Positions 34,857-43,689 of a stretch of DNA of 64,000 nucleotides are shown one piece after another. The notes below the pieces were generated by a model that worked only from the letters and a program-made list of their open reading frames with translations, made no database searches and had not been told where the DNA came from. The DNA is from Gammaproteobacteria bacterium (GTDB lineage Bacteria > Pseudomonadota > Gammaproteobacteria > Coxiellales > Coxiellaceae): NCBI GenBank assembly GCA_023266215.1, contig JAHFRQ010000002.1, forward strand, positions 80,001 to 144,000, read 5' to 3'. Each line of letters starts with the position of its first letter. Positions within the stretch are counted from its first letter, which is position 1. A program made the position numbers and the translations under genes.

Positions 34857-35369
34857 ATGAAAAAAATTATTTTAGCAGCTGCGATTTGTGCGATGCCTTT
34901 GATGGGGGCAATTGCAGGATCATTGACTGTCAACGTAGATTATTGCTTGCTTGGACAGCCAGGACCGGGTTGCATGAAGAATACGGGTGCTGTCCCACAA
35001 AAACTCACGGTTTATCCTAACGTAGTTGTTTCTTCAAAGCCTTGTCCAGGCATACAGGGTAATTGTTATGCTGAATTGCCATCTGGCGTGAAGACTAAAA
35101 TGAATTTACAAGGAACTGCTAATAAGGGCGGATTGTTTGCCGTATATGGCGGAACAATCGCAGACAGCAATATTGTTAATTTTATTAACGGATTGCCGGC
35201 ATCTCATCAAACCCCCTTTATAAGTAGCGCATCGATCACAATTTCGCTCAACGGGTATCATTCAGTTGCTTGTCCAGCAACTGGTAGCGTGGGTAGTAAT
35301 AACCCATTGGTTTATACGATCAAAGGTACCAGCTTTACAAACGCGACATGCACAGTATCGATGAAATAA
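34857..35369 (+). CDS. Small secreted protein of unknown function
   Basis: 170 residues with a classic signal peptide (MKKIILAAAICAMPLMGAIA) and a likely cut after AGA/IAG. The mature part is beta-rich and has about seven cysteines (CLLGQPGPGC, CPGIQGNC, VACPAT, ATCTVS), suggesting disulfide bonds in the periplasm or outside the cell. A TATAAT box lies at 34793-34798 and AAGGAG precedes the ATG. A strong terminator follows, so it is a one-gene unit. No family recognised. Confidence 0.75.
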   Translation: MKKIILAAAICAMPLMGAIAGSLTVNVDYCLLGQPGPGCMKNTGAVPQKLTVYPNVVVSSKPCPGIQGNCYAELPSGVKTKMNLQGTANKGGLFAVYGGTIADSNIVNFINGLPASHQTPFISSASITISLNGYHSVACPATGSVGSNNPLVYTIKGTSFTNATCTVSMK

Positions 35370-35384
35370 TTCTAAGCAACATCG

Positions 35385-35430
35385 AAACGCCGGGAACCTT
35401 ACTCTCCGTAAGGTTTTCAGCGTTTTTTTT
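35385..35430 (+). terminator. Intrinsic terminator
   Basis: Nested stems AAACGC/GCGTTT and AACCTTAC/GTAAGGTT with a TCTCC loop, ending in eight or nine T. It closes the small secreted-protein gene. Confidence 0.88.
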
Positions 35431-35440
35431 GGATATTTTT

Positions 35441-35545
35441 ATGCAAATCTGCAATTGAACTGCAGATTTGCATAGAAATGTCTTGTTTTTAACTAAATTT
35501 AACGGTAATATTATGTAAATATGCAATTGAACTGCAGATTTACAT
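35441..35545 (+). promoter_or_regulatory. Two 33-bp palindromes abutting the ATPase start
   Basis: Palindrome 1 (35441-35473) has perfect 13-bp arms ATGCAAATCTGCA around ATTGAAC. Palindrome 2 (35513-35545) has the same plan and loop with one arm mismatch, and its last base touches the ATG at 35546. No ribosome binding site is visible apart from it. The spacing is 39 bp. Confidence 0.75.
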
Positions 35546-36730
35546 ATGTTTAACAGAACCGCTTCCGAAGAATTTGAGCGTCTTATGGCGCAGTATCCAG
35601 TCGTTACCATAACAGGACCCAGACAGTCAGGTAAAAGCACGATCGTCAAAACAATGTATCCAAATAAGCCTTATTACAATTTGGAAAATCCCGATACTCG
35701 ATCAATTATCGAAGCTGATCCTAAGCAATTTTTAAGTAATATTGATTTGCAAAAAGGCGTTATTTTAGATGAAATTCAACGCGCGCCGGAATTACTGTCT
35801 TATATTCAAGGCATCGTAGATGAAAATCGAGTGCCAGGTTCTTTTGTTTTAACGGGAAGCCATCAGCTGCAATTATCTGGAGCGATTTCGCAATCGCTCG
35901 CCGGTAGAACTGCGCTACTGGAATTATTGCCGCTTTCCATTAATGAATTAAAACAAAATGAAAAAAATTACACGCTGGATGAATATTTATTAAATGGATT
36001 TTTCCCCGCGATTTATCAGCACAATTTAGATTCTATGACGCATTCACGCAATTATATTAAAACCTATCTTGAGCGAGACGTACGTCAATTAATCAACATA
36101 AAAGATTTGCATGCTTTTCAACGATTCATTGCATTGTGCGCAGCGCGAATCGGCAGCACCATAAATTACAATAGCCTGAGCAATGAAGCAGGCGTTGCGC
36201 TCAACACCATTAAAAGCTGGATTTCAATATTAGAAGCATCTTATTTGACTTTTGAATTACAGCCTTATTTTGAAAATTTTGGAAAACGCGTTATTAAAGC
36301 GCCCAAATTATATTTTTCAGATGTGGGTATTGCGAGTTATTTATTAAAAATTAGATCGGTTGATCAAATGAATCTTGACAAATTGCGCGGACATTTATTT
36401 GAAAATATGGTTATCATAGAAATTTTAAAAAATTATTACAATCGCGGAAAAGATGCTGATATTTACTTTTATCGCGATAGCAATCAAAATGAAGTGGATG
36501 TGATTTTGCAAGTGCATGATAAATTAATCCCGATTGAAATTAAATCAACCGCAACTTTTCGTCCCGAATTACTAAAAGGGGTTCACTATTTTCAATCAGT
36601 CGTGAGTGATCGTGCGCCGATTGGTTTTTTGATTTACAACGGTGAGCAGGAAATGACGATAAATAATATCCACGTTATTAATTTTAAAAATATTCACCTA
36701 TTGATGAATATAATCGAGAATATTAAGTAG
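35546..36730 (+). CDS. AAA+ ATPase with DUF4143 (nuclease-like) C-terminus
   Basis: 394 residues. The N-terminal ATPase has Walker A GPRQSGKSTIVK (residues 24-35), Walker B GVILDEIQRAPELL and a sensor-like LTGSHQLQ. The middle is the DUF4143 region (YLERDVRQLINIKDLHAFQ) and the end carries a PD-(D/E)XK-like core (FYRDSNQNEVDVILQ, then LIPIEIKS). Cellular function of this widespread family is not established. It stands alone, downstream of two tandem palindromes that may regulate it or mark its mobility. A remnant of a related ATPase is at 16 kb. Confidence 0.88.
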   Translation: MFNRTASEEFERLMAQYPVVTITGPRQSGKSTIVKTMYPNKPYYNLENPDTRSIIEADPKQFLSNIDLQKGVILDEIQRAPELLSYIQGIVDENRVPGSFVLTGSHQLQLSGAISQSLAGRTALLELLPLSINELKQNEKNYTLDEYLLNGFFPAIYQHNLDSMTHSRNYIKTYLERDVRQLINIKDLHAFQRFIALCAARIGSTINYNSLSNEAGVALNTIKSWISILEASYLTFELQPYFENFGKRVIKAPKLYFSDVGIASYLLKIRSVDQMNLDKLRGHLFENMVIIEILKNYYNRGKDADIYFYRDSNQNEVDVILQVHDKLIPIEIKSTATFRPELLKGVHYFQSVVSDRAPIGFLIYNGEQEMTINNIHVINFKNIHLLMNIIENIK

Positions 36731-36754
36731 CGCATTTCGCGATTTCTTTGACAG

Positions 36755-38152
36755 TCAAACATCCCTGACATCCAGCTGTTTCGCTGCCAATACTTCATCT
36801 AAGCGACCCACTGGCGTGGTACTTGGCGCCGACTTGAGTATTTCGGGAGTATTGTGCGCTTCGTCATAGATTTTTTGCATCGCATCAATAAATTGATCTA
36901 ATGTTTTCTTGCTTTCTGTTTCAGTCGGTTCGATTAATAAACATTCTGAAATCATCAAGGGGAAATAAATCGTTGGTGCATGAATACCATAATCTAATAA
37001 TCTTTTTGCAATATCTAAAGCCGTCACACCGGTTTTTTGTGTGATGAGTTTTGCAGTAACAATAAATTCGTGTGACGCGCGGCGTTTTGGAAATGCCAAT
37101 GTGTAACCAATTTTTTCTAAGCGTTTCATTAAATAATTAGCATTTAAAGTTGCAAATTGACTGACGCGAACAGAGCCTGCTTGGCCTAGCAATCTTAAAT
37201 AAACGAATGCGCGCGTTAAGACGCCGGTATTACCCATAAAACAAGATAATCTGCCGATGGATTTTTTACACTCATTTTTTGTTAACCAAAAATAATCTTT
37301 TTCATTTTTTCCAATCATAGGAATAGGTAAATAATCTTTGAGTCGATCGCCAGCGGCAACGGGGCCTGCGCCAGGACCGCCGCCACCGTGCGGTGTTGCA
37401 AATGTTTTATGACAGTTTAAATGCATCACATCAAAACCCATATCACCCGGTCGCACGCGTCCCATAATCGCATTTAAATTCGCGCCATCGTAATACAATA
37501 ATCCGCCAGCTGTATGAACAATTTTGGCAATTTCTAAAATTTGTTTTTCAAAAACACCCAATGTAGATGGGTTTGTTAACATAATGCCGGCCGTTTTTGG
37601 GCCAACGGCTTTTTTTAAGGCTTCTAAATCAATATCGCCTGTTTTAATATTCGTTGGAATTTCTTTTACGGTAAATCCGCACATGCGTGCTGACGCAGGA
37701 TTCGTTCCATGCGCTGCATCGGGAATAATCATTTCCGTGCGCTCTAGATCATTGCGATCGCGGTGATAAGCTCTAATCATCGCAACGCCTGCAAATTCGC
37801 CTTGTGCACCTGCCATGGGTGTTAAAGAAACTGCTTTCATTCCGGTAATTTCTTTAATATATTCTTGCAGCTCATACATATTTTCCATATGACCTTGCAT
37901 GTCTTTTGAATCTGTCAATGGATGCAAATTCCAATAACCTGGAATCGCCGCCAAGGCTTTTGCCGCACGCGGATTATATTTCATCGTGCAAGAACCCAGC
38001 GGATAAAAATTTGTTTCGATCGAAAAATTTTTGCGTGACAATAAAGTATAATGCCGCACGACATCAAGCTCTGCTGTTTCGGGAATATTGGGCAGTGTGG
38101 TGCGAAGCAAATCTTTTGATATGTCAGTTTGACATGCTAATTGCGTGCTCAT
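36755..38152 (-). CDS. gcvPB: Glycine dehydrogenase (decarboxylating) subunit 2
   Basis: PLP-bearing half of the split P protein of the glycine cleavage system; with subunit 1 it decarboxylates glycine and loads the aminomethyl group onto the H protein lipoate. 465 residues; PLP lysine is Lys249 in [17 protein letters not shown]. The N-terminus contains [12 protein letters not shown], typical of GcvPB. Last gene of gcvT-gcvH-gcvPA-gcvPB; its start overlaps the gcvPA stop by four bases. Confidence 0.96.
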   Translation of the reverse strand: MSTQLACQTDISKDLLRTTLPNIPETAELDVVRHYTLLSRKNFSIETNFYPLGSCTMKYNPRAAKALAAIPGYWNLHPLTDSKDMQGHMENMYELQEYIKEITGMKAVSLTPMAGAQGEFAGVAMIRAYHRDRNDLERTEMIIPDAAHGTNPASARMCGFTVKEIPTNIKTGDIDLEALKKAVGPKTAGIMLTNPSTLGVFEKQILEIAKIVHTAGGLLYYDGANLNAIMGRVRPGDMGFDVMHLNCHKTFATPHGGGGPGAGPVAAGDRLKDYLPIPMIGKNEKDYFWLTKNECKKSIGRLSCFMGNTGVLTRAFVYLRLLGQAGSVRVSQFATLNANYLMKRLEKIGYTLAFPKRRASHEFIVTAKLITQKTGVTALDIAKRLLDYGIHAPTIYFPLMISECLLIEPTETESKKTLDQFIDAMQKIYDEAHNTPEILKSAPSTTPVGRLDEVLAAKQLDVRDV

Positions 38153-39495
38153 GATAAATTTCCTACATACTTCAATAAATCATCCTGCGTTTTAGTTTCT
38201 GTGACGCAGACCAAAAAGCAATTGGGTAATTCGGAATAAAATTTATTGAGCAATAATCCTGGTTGCATACCCGCTTGTTTAAAATTTTCTATAATGAGTT
38301 CAATCGGTTTATTGATTTTAATCACAAATTCATGAAAAGTCGGCGCTTCAAAAACAATGGAAACACCCTCGGTTGATGATAATAATTTTTTTAAGTAAGT
38401 TGATTTTTCATGACAGGATTTTGCCACTTGTTGTAAACCTTTTGCGCCCAATAATCTCATATAAATAGTGGCGGCTGTTACTAATAAGCCTTGATTGGTG
38501 CAAATATTCGATGTCGCTTTCGCACGTCGAATATGTTGTTCGCGTGCTTGTAGTGTTAAAACATAACCGATGCGATCTTGATTGTCTTTTGTTTTCCCGA
38601 CCAGTCTTCCTGGTAATTGTCGAATTTCTTTTTTGCGACAGCATAAAAATCCAAAATAGGGCCCGCCACCTGATAATGGCACGCCCAATGGTTGTCCGTC
38701 ACCACACACAATATCTGCGCCTAAATTACCCCATTTTCCCGGCGGTTTGAGCATTGCCATCGCAATAGGATTAACGACACCAATCACCAATGCATTTTTT
38801 TCATGTGCCATATTAGTAATAATATCTACTTCTTCAACACACCCAAAAAAATTAGGTTGTGAAATAATAATTGCGGCAAATTCATCACATTCATTTTGGA
38901 CAATATTATTAAGCTCATCTAAATTAACTTGGCCTGTTTGAAAATCTGTTTTTAAAAAAACTAAATTAACAATTTGATCGTTAAGAATTGTTTTTAAAAC
39001 ATCTCTATAAAACGGGTGCAAATTATCTGGCACTAAAATTTTGGGTGAATTTTTAATGCGAAGCGCCATTAAAACAGCTTCGGCCAATGCAGATGCGCCA
39101 TCATACAAAGATGCGTTTGAGACTTCCATGCACATTAATTCACACATCATGGTTTGATATTCGTAAATTAATTGCAAGCTACCTTGGCTTGCTTCAGGCT
39201 GATAGGGTGTGTAGGCCGTATAAAATTCGCCGCGTGTTGCAATATCCCAAACTGCGGCGGGAATATCATGCTCATAAGCACCTGCACCAATAAAACAACT
39301 ACCCGGTTTATAATGCGGCGCGCGATCTAACATGAGCCGTGTTATTTCACCCTCGGATAATCCTGCGGGTAAATTAGATAATTCTGTCGTTGGAATTTCT
39401 GCTGCAATTTCATCAAACAAATGATCAATGCTATTTGCACCAATTATTTTTAGCATCTGATCAATATCGCTTTGATTATGCGGGATAAATGGCAT
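38149..39495 (-). CDS. gcvPA: Glycine dehydrogenase (decarboxylating) subunit 1
   Basis: 448 residues, N-terminal half of the P protein in its two-subunit form. [18 protein letters not shown] and [16 protein letters not shown], with the [13 protein letters not shown] segment, are GcvPA signatures. It lacks the PLP lysine, which is in subunit 2. Five bases separate it from gcvH. The split P protein is the rule in Coxiella-like bacteria and Gram-positives, whereas E. coli has a fused one. Confidence 0.96.
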   Translation of the reverse strand: MPFIPHNQSDIDQMLKIIGANSIDHLFDEIAAEIPTTELSNLPAGLSEGEITRLMLDRAPHYKPGSCFIGAGAYEHDIPAAVWDIATRGEFYTAYTPYQPEASQGSLQLIYEYQTMMCELMCMEVSNASLYDGASALAEAVLMALRIKNSPKILVPDNLHPFYRDVLKTILNDQIVNLVFLKTDFQTGQVNLDELNNIVQNECDEFAAIIISQPNFFGCVEEVDIITNMAHEKNALVIGVVNPIAMAMLKPPGKWGNLGADIVCGDGQPLGVPLSGGGPYFGFLCCRKKEIRQLPGRLVGKTKDNQDRIGYVLTLQAREQHIRRAKATSNICTNQGLLVTAATIYMRLLGAKGLQQVAKSCHEKSTYLKKLLSSTEGVSIVFEAPTFHEFVIKINKPIELIIENFKQAGMQPGLLLNKFYSELPNCFLVCVTETKTQDDLLKYVGNLS

Positions 39496-39500
39496 AAAAA

Positions 39501-39893
39501 TTATTCCTCTTCGGCAATATGTCTTTCGTAAGCCGCCGCATCCATTAAATCATCCAATTGTTTTGCATCAGCAATTTTTAATTGATAAATCCAGCCTAAA
39601 CCATAAGGATCTTGATTGATTAATTCAGGCTGCTCGATTAATTGCTGATTCGCTTCAATCACTCTTCCGTCAAGTGGTGCATAAACATCGGCTGCTGTTT
39701 TAACTGATTCGACCACTACAATTTCATCACCCGCTTCTACGTCGTGATCTAGATCAGGTAGTTCCACAAATACTAAATCACCTAATTGGTGTTGCGCATG
39801 ATCAGTAATGCCGACATAAACTGTGTCGTCTGTTTCTAAACGAATCCATTCATGACTCTCTGTATAATATAAACCACGTGGACAATCTGACAT
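39501..39893 (-). CDS. gcvH: Glycine cleavage system H protein
   Basis: 130-residue lipoyl carrier that shuttles the aminomethyl group between P, T and L proteins. The lipoylation lysine is Lys65 in VVESVKTAADVYAPL, and the opening YTESHEWIRLE is typical. It follows gcvT by 61 bp that contain a repeat fragment. A purine-rich site precedes the ATG. Confidence 0.96.
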   Translation of the reverse strand: MSDCPRGLYYTESHEWIRLETDDTVYVGITDHAQHQLGDLVFVELPDLDHDVEAGDEIVVVESVKTAADVYAPLDGRVIEANQQLIEQPELINQDPYGLGWIYQLKIADAKQLDDLMDAAAYERHIAEEE

Positions 39894-39912
39894 TGTGTTT
39901 CTCCTGTTTTAC

Positions 39913-39957
39913 AAAACCCTTACCCTAACCCTCTCCCGATTACAGGAGAGAGGACTA
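39913..39957. repeat. Fragment of the CCCTCACCC/CTCTCCC palindromic repeat family
   Basis: Contains CCCTTACCCTAACCCTCTCC followed by a short CTCTC/GAGAG stem and GGACTA. This is the core of the arms seen at 16.34-16.92 and 53.99-54.74 kb, single and decayed. It overlaps the gcvT stop codon, so insertion fixed the end of that gene. Confidence 0.6.
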
Positions 39958-41013
39958 AATAAATTTCGTTTTCGTAATCTTAACCGGCAGCCATTCGCCA
40001 CGTCTTTCAACCGTAGCTTCTGTTTTATCACTGATAGGTATTCTAGCGAGCGCAATCGCATAATTTAAAGTCGGTGAAAAACTGCCCGAAGTAATTTCAC
40101 CTAACCCTGCACCATCAACACGAACCGTTTGATGATTGCGCAATACACCGCGTGTTTCTAATGTTAAGCCGACTAATTTTTGTGTAATATTTTCTGACAG
40201 CAACGCTTTTTTGCCAATAAAATCTCGCGACTCATCTTGAAAAGAAACCGTCCACGCTAAATTAGAAATCAGCGGCGAAGTTTTTTCATTCATATCCGCG
40301 CCATATAAATTTAAACCGGCTTCTAGTCTTAGCGTATCGCGCGCACCTAAACCACACGGCTTAACGCCGGCTTTTATTAATTTTTTCCAAGCTTCAATCG
40401 CCCATTTTTCTGGTAGCATCATTTCAACACCCGGCTCACCGGTGTAGCCTGTTTTTGCAATCACCATATCTTGATCTTTTAAATAAATAGATTGAAATGT
40501 TTTTAAATTTTTTATTTGATTAATAATTTTTTCATCGAAAATATTTTTTAAATAATCAATTGCATTGGGACCCTGCAACGCCAATAAGCAATCAGAGCGC
40601 CAATTAAGCTTAATATTAAATTTTTCTGATTGTGTTTTGAGCCAATTAAAATCTTTGTCGCGACAACCCGCATTGACAACTAATCTAAAGTAATCATCAG
40701 AAAATTTATACGCAATCAGATCATCAATAATGCCGCCTTGATGGTTTAATAAGCAACTGTATAAAGCATCACCTGTATTTTTTAATTTATTAATATCATT
40801 TGCTAAAACAGTTCTTAAAAACGAAACCGTATCTTTACCAGAAATTTCAATGACACCCATGTGCGAAACATCAAATAATCCCGCGTTTTTTCGCACGGCA
40901 TGATGTTCTTCAATTTGCGATCCATAATGCAGCGGCATTTGCCAGCCTGAAAAATCAACGATTAATGCTTTAGCATCCACATGAAGATCATAGAGCGGTG
41001 TTTTTTTTGACAC
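39955..41013 (-). CDS. gcvT: Aminomethyltransferase (glycine cleavage T protein)
   Basis: Transfers the methylene group from aminomethyl-H protein to tetrahydrofolate, releasing ammonia. GTG 41013 is chosen since AGGGA lies seven bases upstream; the TTG two codons earlier is too close. 352 residues with MPLHYGSQIEEHHAVRKNAG, LFDVSHMG and KTGYTGEPGVE motifs and a C-terminal barrel. First gene of the gcv operon. No glycine riboswitch could be seen in its 5' region. Confidence 0.95.
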   Translation of the reverse strand: MSKKTPLYDLHVDAKALIVDFSGWQMPLHYGSQIEEHHAVRKNAGLFDVSHMGVIEISGKDTVSFLRTVLANDINKLKNTGDALYSCLLNHQGGIIDDLIAYKFSDDYFRLVVNAGCRDKDFNWLKTQSEKFNIKLNWRSDCLLALQGPNAIDYLKNIFDEKIINQIKNLKTFQSIYLKDQDMVIAKTGYTGEPGVEMMLPEKWAIEAWKKLIKAGVKPCGLGARDTLRLEAGLNLYGADMNEKTSPLISNLAWTVSFQDESRDFIGKKALLSENITQKLVGLTLETRGVLRNHQTVRVDGAGLGEITSGSFSPTLNYAIALARIPISDKTEATVERRGEWLPVKITKTKFI

Positions 41014-41199
41014 GAACAATCCCTATCGTGATTTTAGAAAGCAAAATCGTGACAGATGGGTTTGGAAAATGCAAGGGGTGAATCACATATCTTATAAAAA
41101 CTTTTTTTTCACTCAAAAATTCTTGAAAACACGAGGTTTATTTTTTTAGTTTCTGGTGTATGATCCCAGCCAACTTCAAGCAGCGCATAAGGATTTTTC

Positions 41200-41904
41200 A
41201 TGAATGAAATTATATCAATTTATTTGGATGAATCGGGTGACTTGGGCTTTAATTTTGCGAATAAAGGAACACCACGGTATTTTTCCATTGGGTTGCTCGT
41301 CTGTAAAAATAAATATGCCGTCGATGAATTTAAAAAAGCGGTCAGAAAAACACTCAAGCATAAAGTTAGTCCGAAGACAGCCGGCTCACTTGAGCTCAAG
41401 GGCACTGACACAACGCTATCTGCCAAAAAGTATTTTTACAATCAGGTTGAGTCATCAAAAGACTGGCATGTATACGGCGTTGTTTTAGACAAACATAAAC
41501 TTAAAAGCAAAACTAAGTCACTGCCGCATGAGAATATAATCTACAATTGTTTATCCATGGAGATATTGGCGCACGTTAACTTAGCAGATACCACTGGAAA
41601 TATATTATTAGTGGCTGACAAAAAGAAAAACAAGCATGAAGCAAGCGAGTTCAATAAATATATCTCAAATCAACTCATCAGCATGATCCCGTCTGGAATC
41701 TCGTGTGATATTTCTCATCAAGATTCACACCAAAACCCAATGCTACAATCAGTTGATCTATTTTGCTGGGGAATGCAAAAATACTATGAACACCAGGATA
41801 ATAGCTGGCTTTCAATCTTTGAGAGTAGGCTGACATTAATCGAATCAAACTATTCTGGAGCAGAAAAAAGACGGTCCCTACAAGGTGTCACTCTTGCCTT
41901 CTAA
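41200..41904 (+). CDS. DUF3800 domain protein
   Basis: 234 residues opening ISIYLDESGDLGFNF, the DUF3800 signature, whose Asp/Glu pair suggests an RNase H-like nuclease fold; further acidic residues follow (ILLVADKKKN; SVDLFCWGMQKYYEH). The family is common near mobile elements and defence genes, function unknown. Single gene with an AAGGA site before the ATG. No partner gene is seen on either side. Confidence 0.8.
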   Translation: MNEIISIYLDESGDLGFNFANKGTPRYFSIGLLVCKNKYAVDEFKKAVRKTLKHKVSPKTAGSLELKGTDTTLSAKKYFYNQVESSKDWHVYGVVLDKHKLKSKTKSLPHENIIYNCLSMEILAHVNLADTTGNILLVADKKKNKHEASEFNKYISNQLISMIPSGISCDISHQDSHQNPMLQSVDLFCWGMQKYYEHQDNSWLSIFESRLTLIESNYSGAEKRRSLQGVTLAF

Positions 41905-42012
41905 TCCAACCGATGGGAGGAAACCAGCAAGCACGCATTAGGCCTTACCCGTCTATGAAGTAAATTTTACAGAATCTAACAAAAAAGTCAAATAAATCCG
42001 CTGGCTATGTCC

Positions 42013-42687
42013 CTATATCTGATACGCAATCCGCGCATAAGCATCCCACGCAAAGGGAATGTAATTATTCACAGGTCGCAATTCTGAATCACCAAAACCC
42101 GTATAATATTGAAATCCACTTTCGATCATCCAGTGTCGCGAGGCACTATAAACTAAACCTGATGATAAATAGGGTGTCACGCAATCGCCCTTGAAAAGTA
42201 TGTCGCGCCTCTGAACAACGCCCGCGCCCACGGCTGCAAATGCCCGAACAGGCAATCTTGCAATCTGCGCTAAATATTTTCCGCTGAGTGAGTAAGCAGA
42301 AGTTTGCGAAGTCATGCTGGTAAAATTGTATGGCGGCAATGCATAAATACTATCAACGGGCGAGAAATTAATATGTGCATTGGCAAATTGCATATACTGT
42401 AATTCAACGGCAAAATTTTTACTGACATCGTAACCCAATACCGCGCCCCAGGACGGGCCGCCCTCAGTCACGCTTGTCGGTAATGTTGTATCCGCGGCAT
42501 CATCAGCTGGATCAGTGGTATCTACTAAGTACTTCCACTCAGTTGATCCGCCACCGACATTGACACCAAAATAGACGGTTTTTTTAGGAAAGAGATTATC
42601 GGTTGATTCTGCAACACCAAGACTAGCTACAAAAAACAGCAGTGCAGATAGAAATAATTTTATAAAACATACCGCTGTTTTCTGCAT
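42013..42687 (-). CDS. Outer-membrane beta-barrel protein (OmpA/OmpW-like fold)
   Basis: 224 residues, with a signal peptide ending in GVAES and alternating amphipathic strands: VYFGVNVGGGSTEWKYL, GAVLGYDVSKNFAVELQYM, YSLSGKYLAQI, WMIESGFQYYTGFG. The final residues AYARIAYQI end in a hydrophobic residue as a BAM-recognised last strand would, though Ile rather than the common Phe. Eight strands are plausible. It follows a small Cys-rich secreted protein gene on the same strand. Function unknown. Confidence 0.7.
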   Translation of the reverse strand: MQKTAVCFIKLFLSALLFFVASLGVAESTDNLFPKKTVYFGVNVGGGSTEWKYLVDTTDPADDAADTTLPTSVTEGGPSWGAVLGYDVSKNFAVELQYMQFANAHINFSPVDSIYALPPYNFTSMTSQTSAYSLSGKYLAQIARLPVRAFAAVGAGVVQRRDILFKGDCVTPYLSSGLVYSASRHWMIESGFQYYTGFGDSELRPVNNYIPFAWDAYARIAYQI

Positions 42688-42709
42688 CTCAAATTACTTA
42701 CTTGTGTAC

Positions 42710-43102
42710 TTACAAGGATTCGCACTTGTTGCCATCAGCATCACATAGATTGCCTTGCGAATCTTTTCCGCCGTTCCAGTAACAATTCCATTGATCGATA
42801 CAAGCTTGTGCCGTGCCGCCGTATTTGGCCGCATTTTTAGCGCAAGCAGTTTGTAAAGTGCCATAAGTTGCGATCATCAAATGATAGATTTGCTGCATTG
42901 GGAGCTTGCCAAGTGGACAACAGCCTTGTACTGCGTTTTTAAAATCTACACAAAAAGTAGAAACAGCATCTGTTGCCACCGAACAGTTCTGCGCGTCTTG
43001 CAATCCAGACGATACTGGGAAAATACTAGGACCCGCAAAGGTTGTTACAGAAAAAAACACCAAAACAAAAGCAAAAATTTTAAATAAATGTTTCATTTTC
43101 AT
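42710..43102 (-). CDS. Small cysteine-rich secreted protein
   Basis: 130 residues with a signal peptide (FKIFAFVLVFFSVTTFAG). The mature part has ten cysteines, including CC in QGCCPLG and the spaced CIDQWNCYWN and LCDADGNKC, which suggests several disulfides and periplasmic or extracellular location. The helical middle is QQIYHLMIATYGTLQTACAK. No family recognised. Upstream of and probably cotranscribed with the beta-barrel gene. Confidence 0.65.
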   Translation of the reverse strand: MKMKHLFKIFAFVLVFFSVTTFAGPSIFPVSSGLQDAQNCSVATDAVSTFCVDFKNAVQGCCPLGKLPMQQIYHLMIATYGTLQTACAKNAAKYGGTAQACIDQWNCYWNGGKDSQGNLCDADGNKCESL

Positions 43103-43132
43103 AAAAAGTTCCTTTTTGGTTAAGACAATTCA

Positions 43133-43621
43133 TCATACACAACGCTGCCACATCTGAAAACAATATGCGTATTTATTTTGCACATCGCTTGCGTGCTTTT
43201 CTTCAGACGTTAATTTCCATTCGGCTAAATTGAGATCCAAAAAGAAAGCATCGCCCTTTAATTCAGCGTTAATCAGCGTTAAGTAAACATAATCAGCCAA
43301 TGACAAGGTTTGCTTAAAAATTTCTGAGCCGCCAATGATAATCACCTCATCTTCAGATTGCAATGCCTTCATTGCATCTTCAATCGATGAAAATAGTTCG
43401 CACCCCTCAATTTTTAAATCTTGTTGGCGCGAAATAACAATATTGCGACGACCCGGCAGAGCGCGACCAATGCTGTCATACGTTTTACGACCCATCACAA
43501 TCGGTTTGCCCATGGTAATCGTCTTAAAATGCTTTAAATCTGCGGGCAAATGCCACGGCATGCTGTTTTCAAAACCAATGACATTGTTTTTTGTTTTGGC
43601 AACGATGAGTGATAGCTTCAT
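43133..43621 (-). CDS. folA: Dihydrofolate reductase
   Basis: Reduces dihydrofolate to tetrahydrofolate with NADPH. 162 residues from ATG 43621 (MKLSLIVAKTKNNVIG); ATG 43627 would add two residues, and longer starts read into the promoter. Visible residues: MPWHLPADLKHFKTIT with the active-site acid, MGRKTYDSIGRALPGRRNIV for NADPH, and IIIGGSEIF. Divergent from the tetraheme cytochrome gene. Confidence 0.94.
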   Translation of the reverse strand: MKLSLIVAKTKNNVIGFENSMPWHLPADLKHFKTITMGKPIVMGRKTYDSIGRALPGRRNIVISRQQDLKIEGCELFSSIEDAMKALQSEDEVIIIGGSEIFKQTLSLADYVYLTLINAELKGDAFFLDLNLAEWKLTSEEKHASDVQNKYAYCFQMWQRCV

Positions 43622-43689
43622 ATTCATATTGAAAATTTTAGAAAATAGTTTAGTATCGTAGCGCAATTGCAAATGGAAAGGAAAGACAA

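Noticed and set aside
41014-41199. Glycine riboswitch upstream of gcvT
   Set aside because: The 5' region lacks the conserved paired glycine-aptamer segments; only AT-rich sequence and a weak ribosome binding site are seen.
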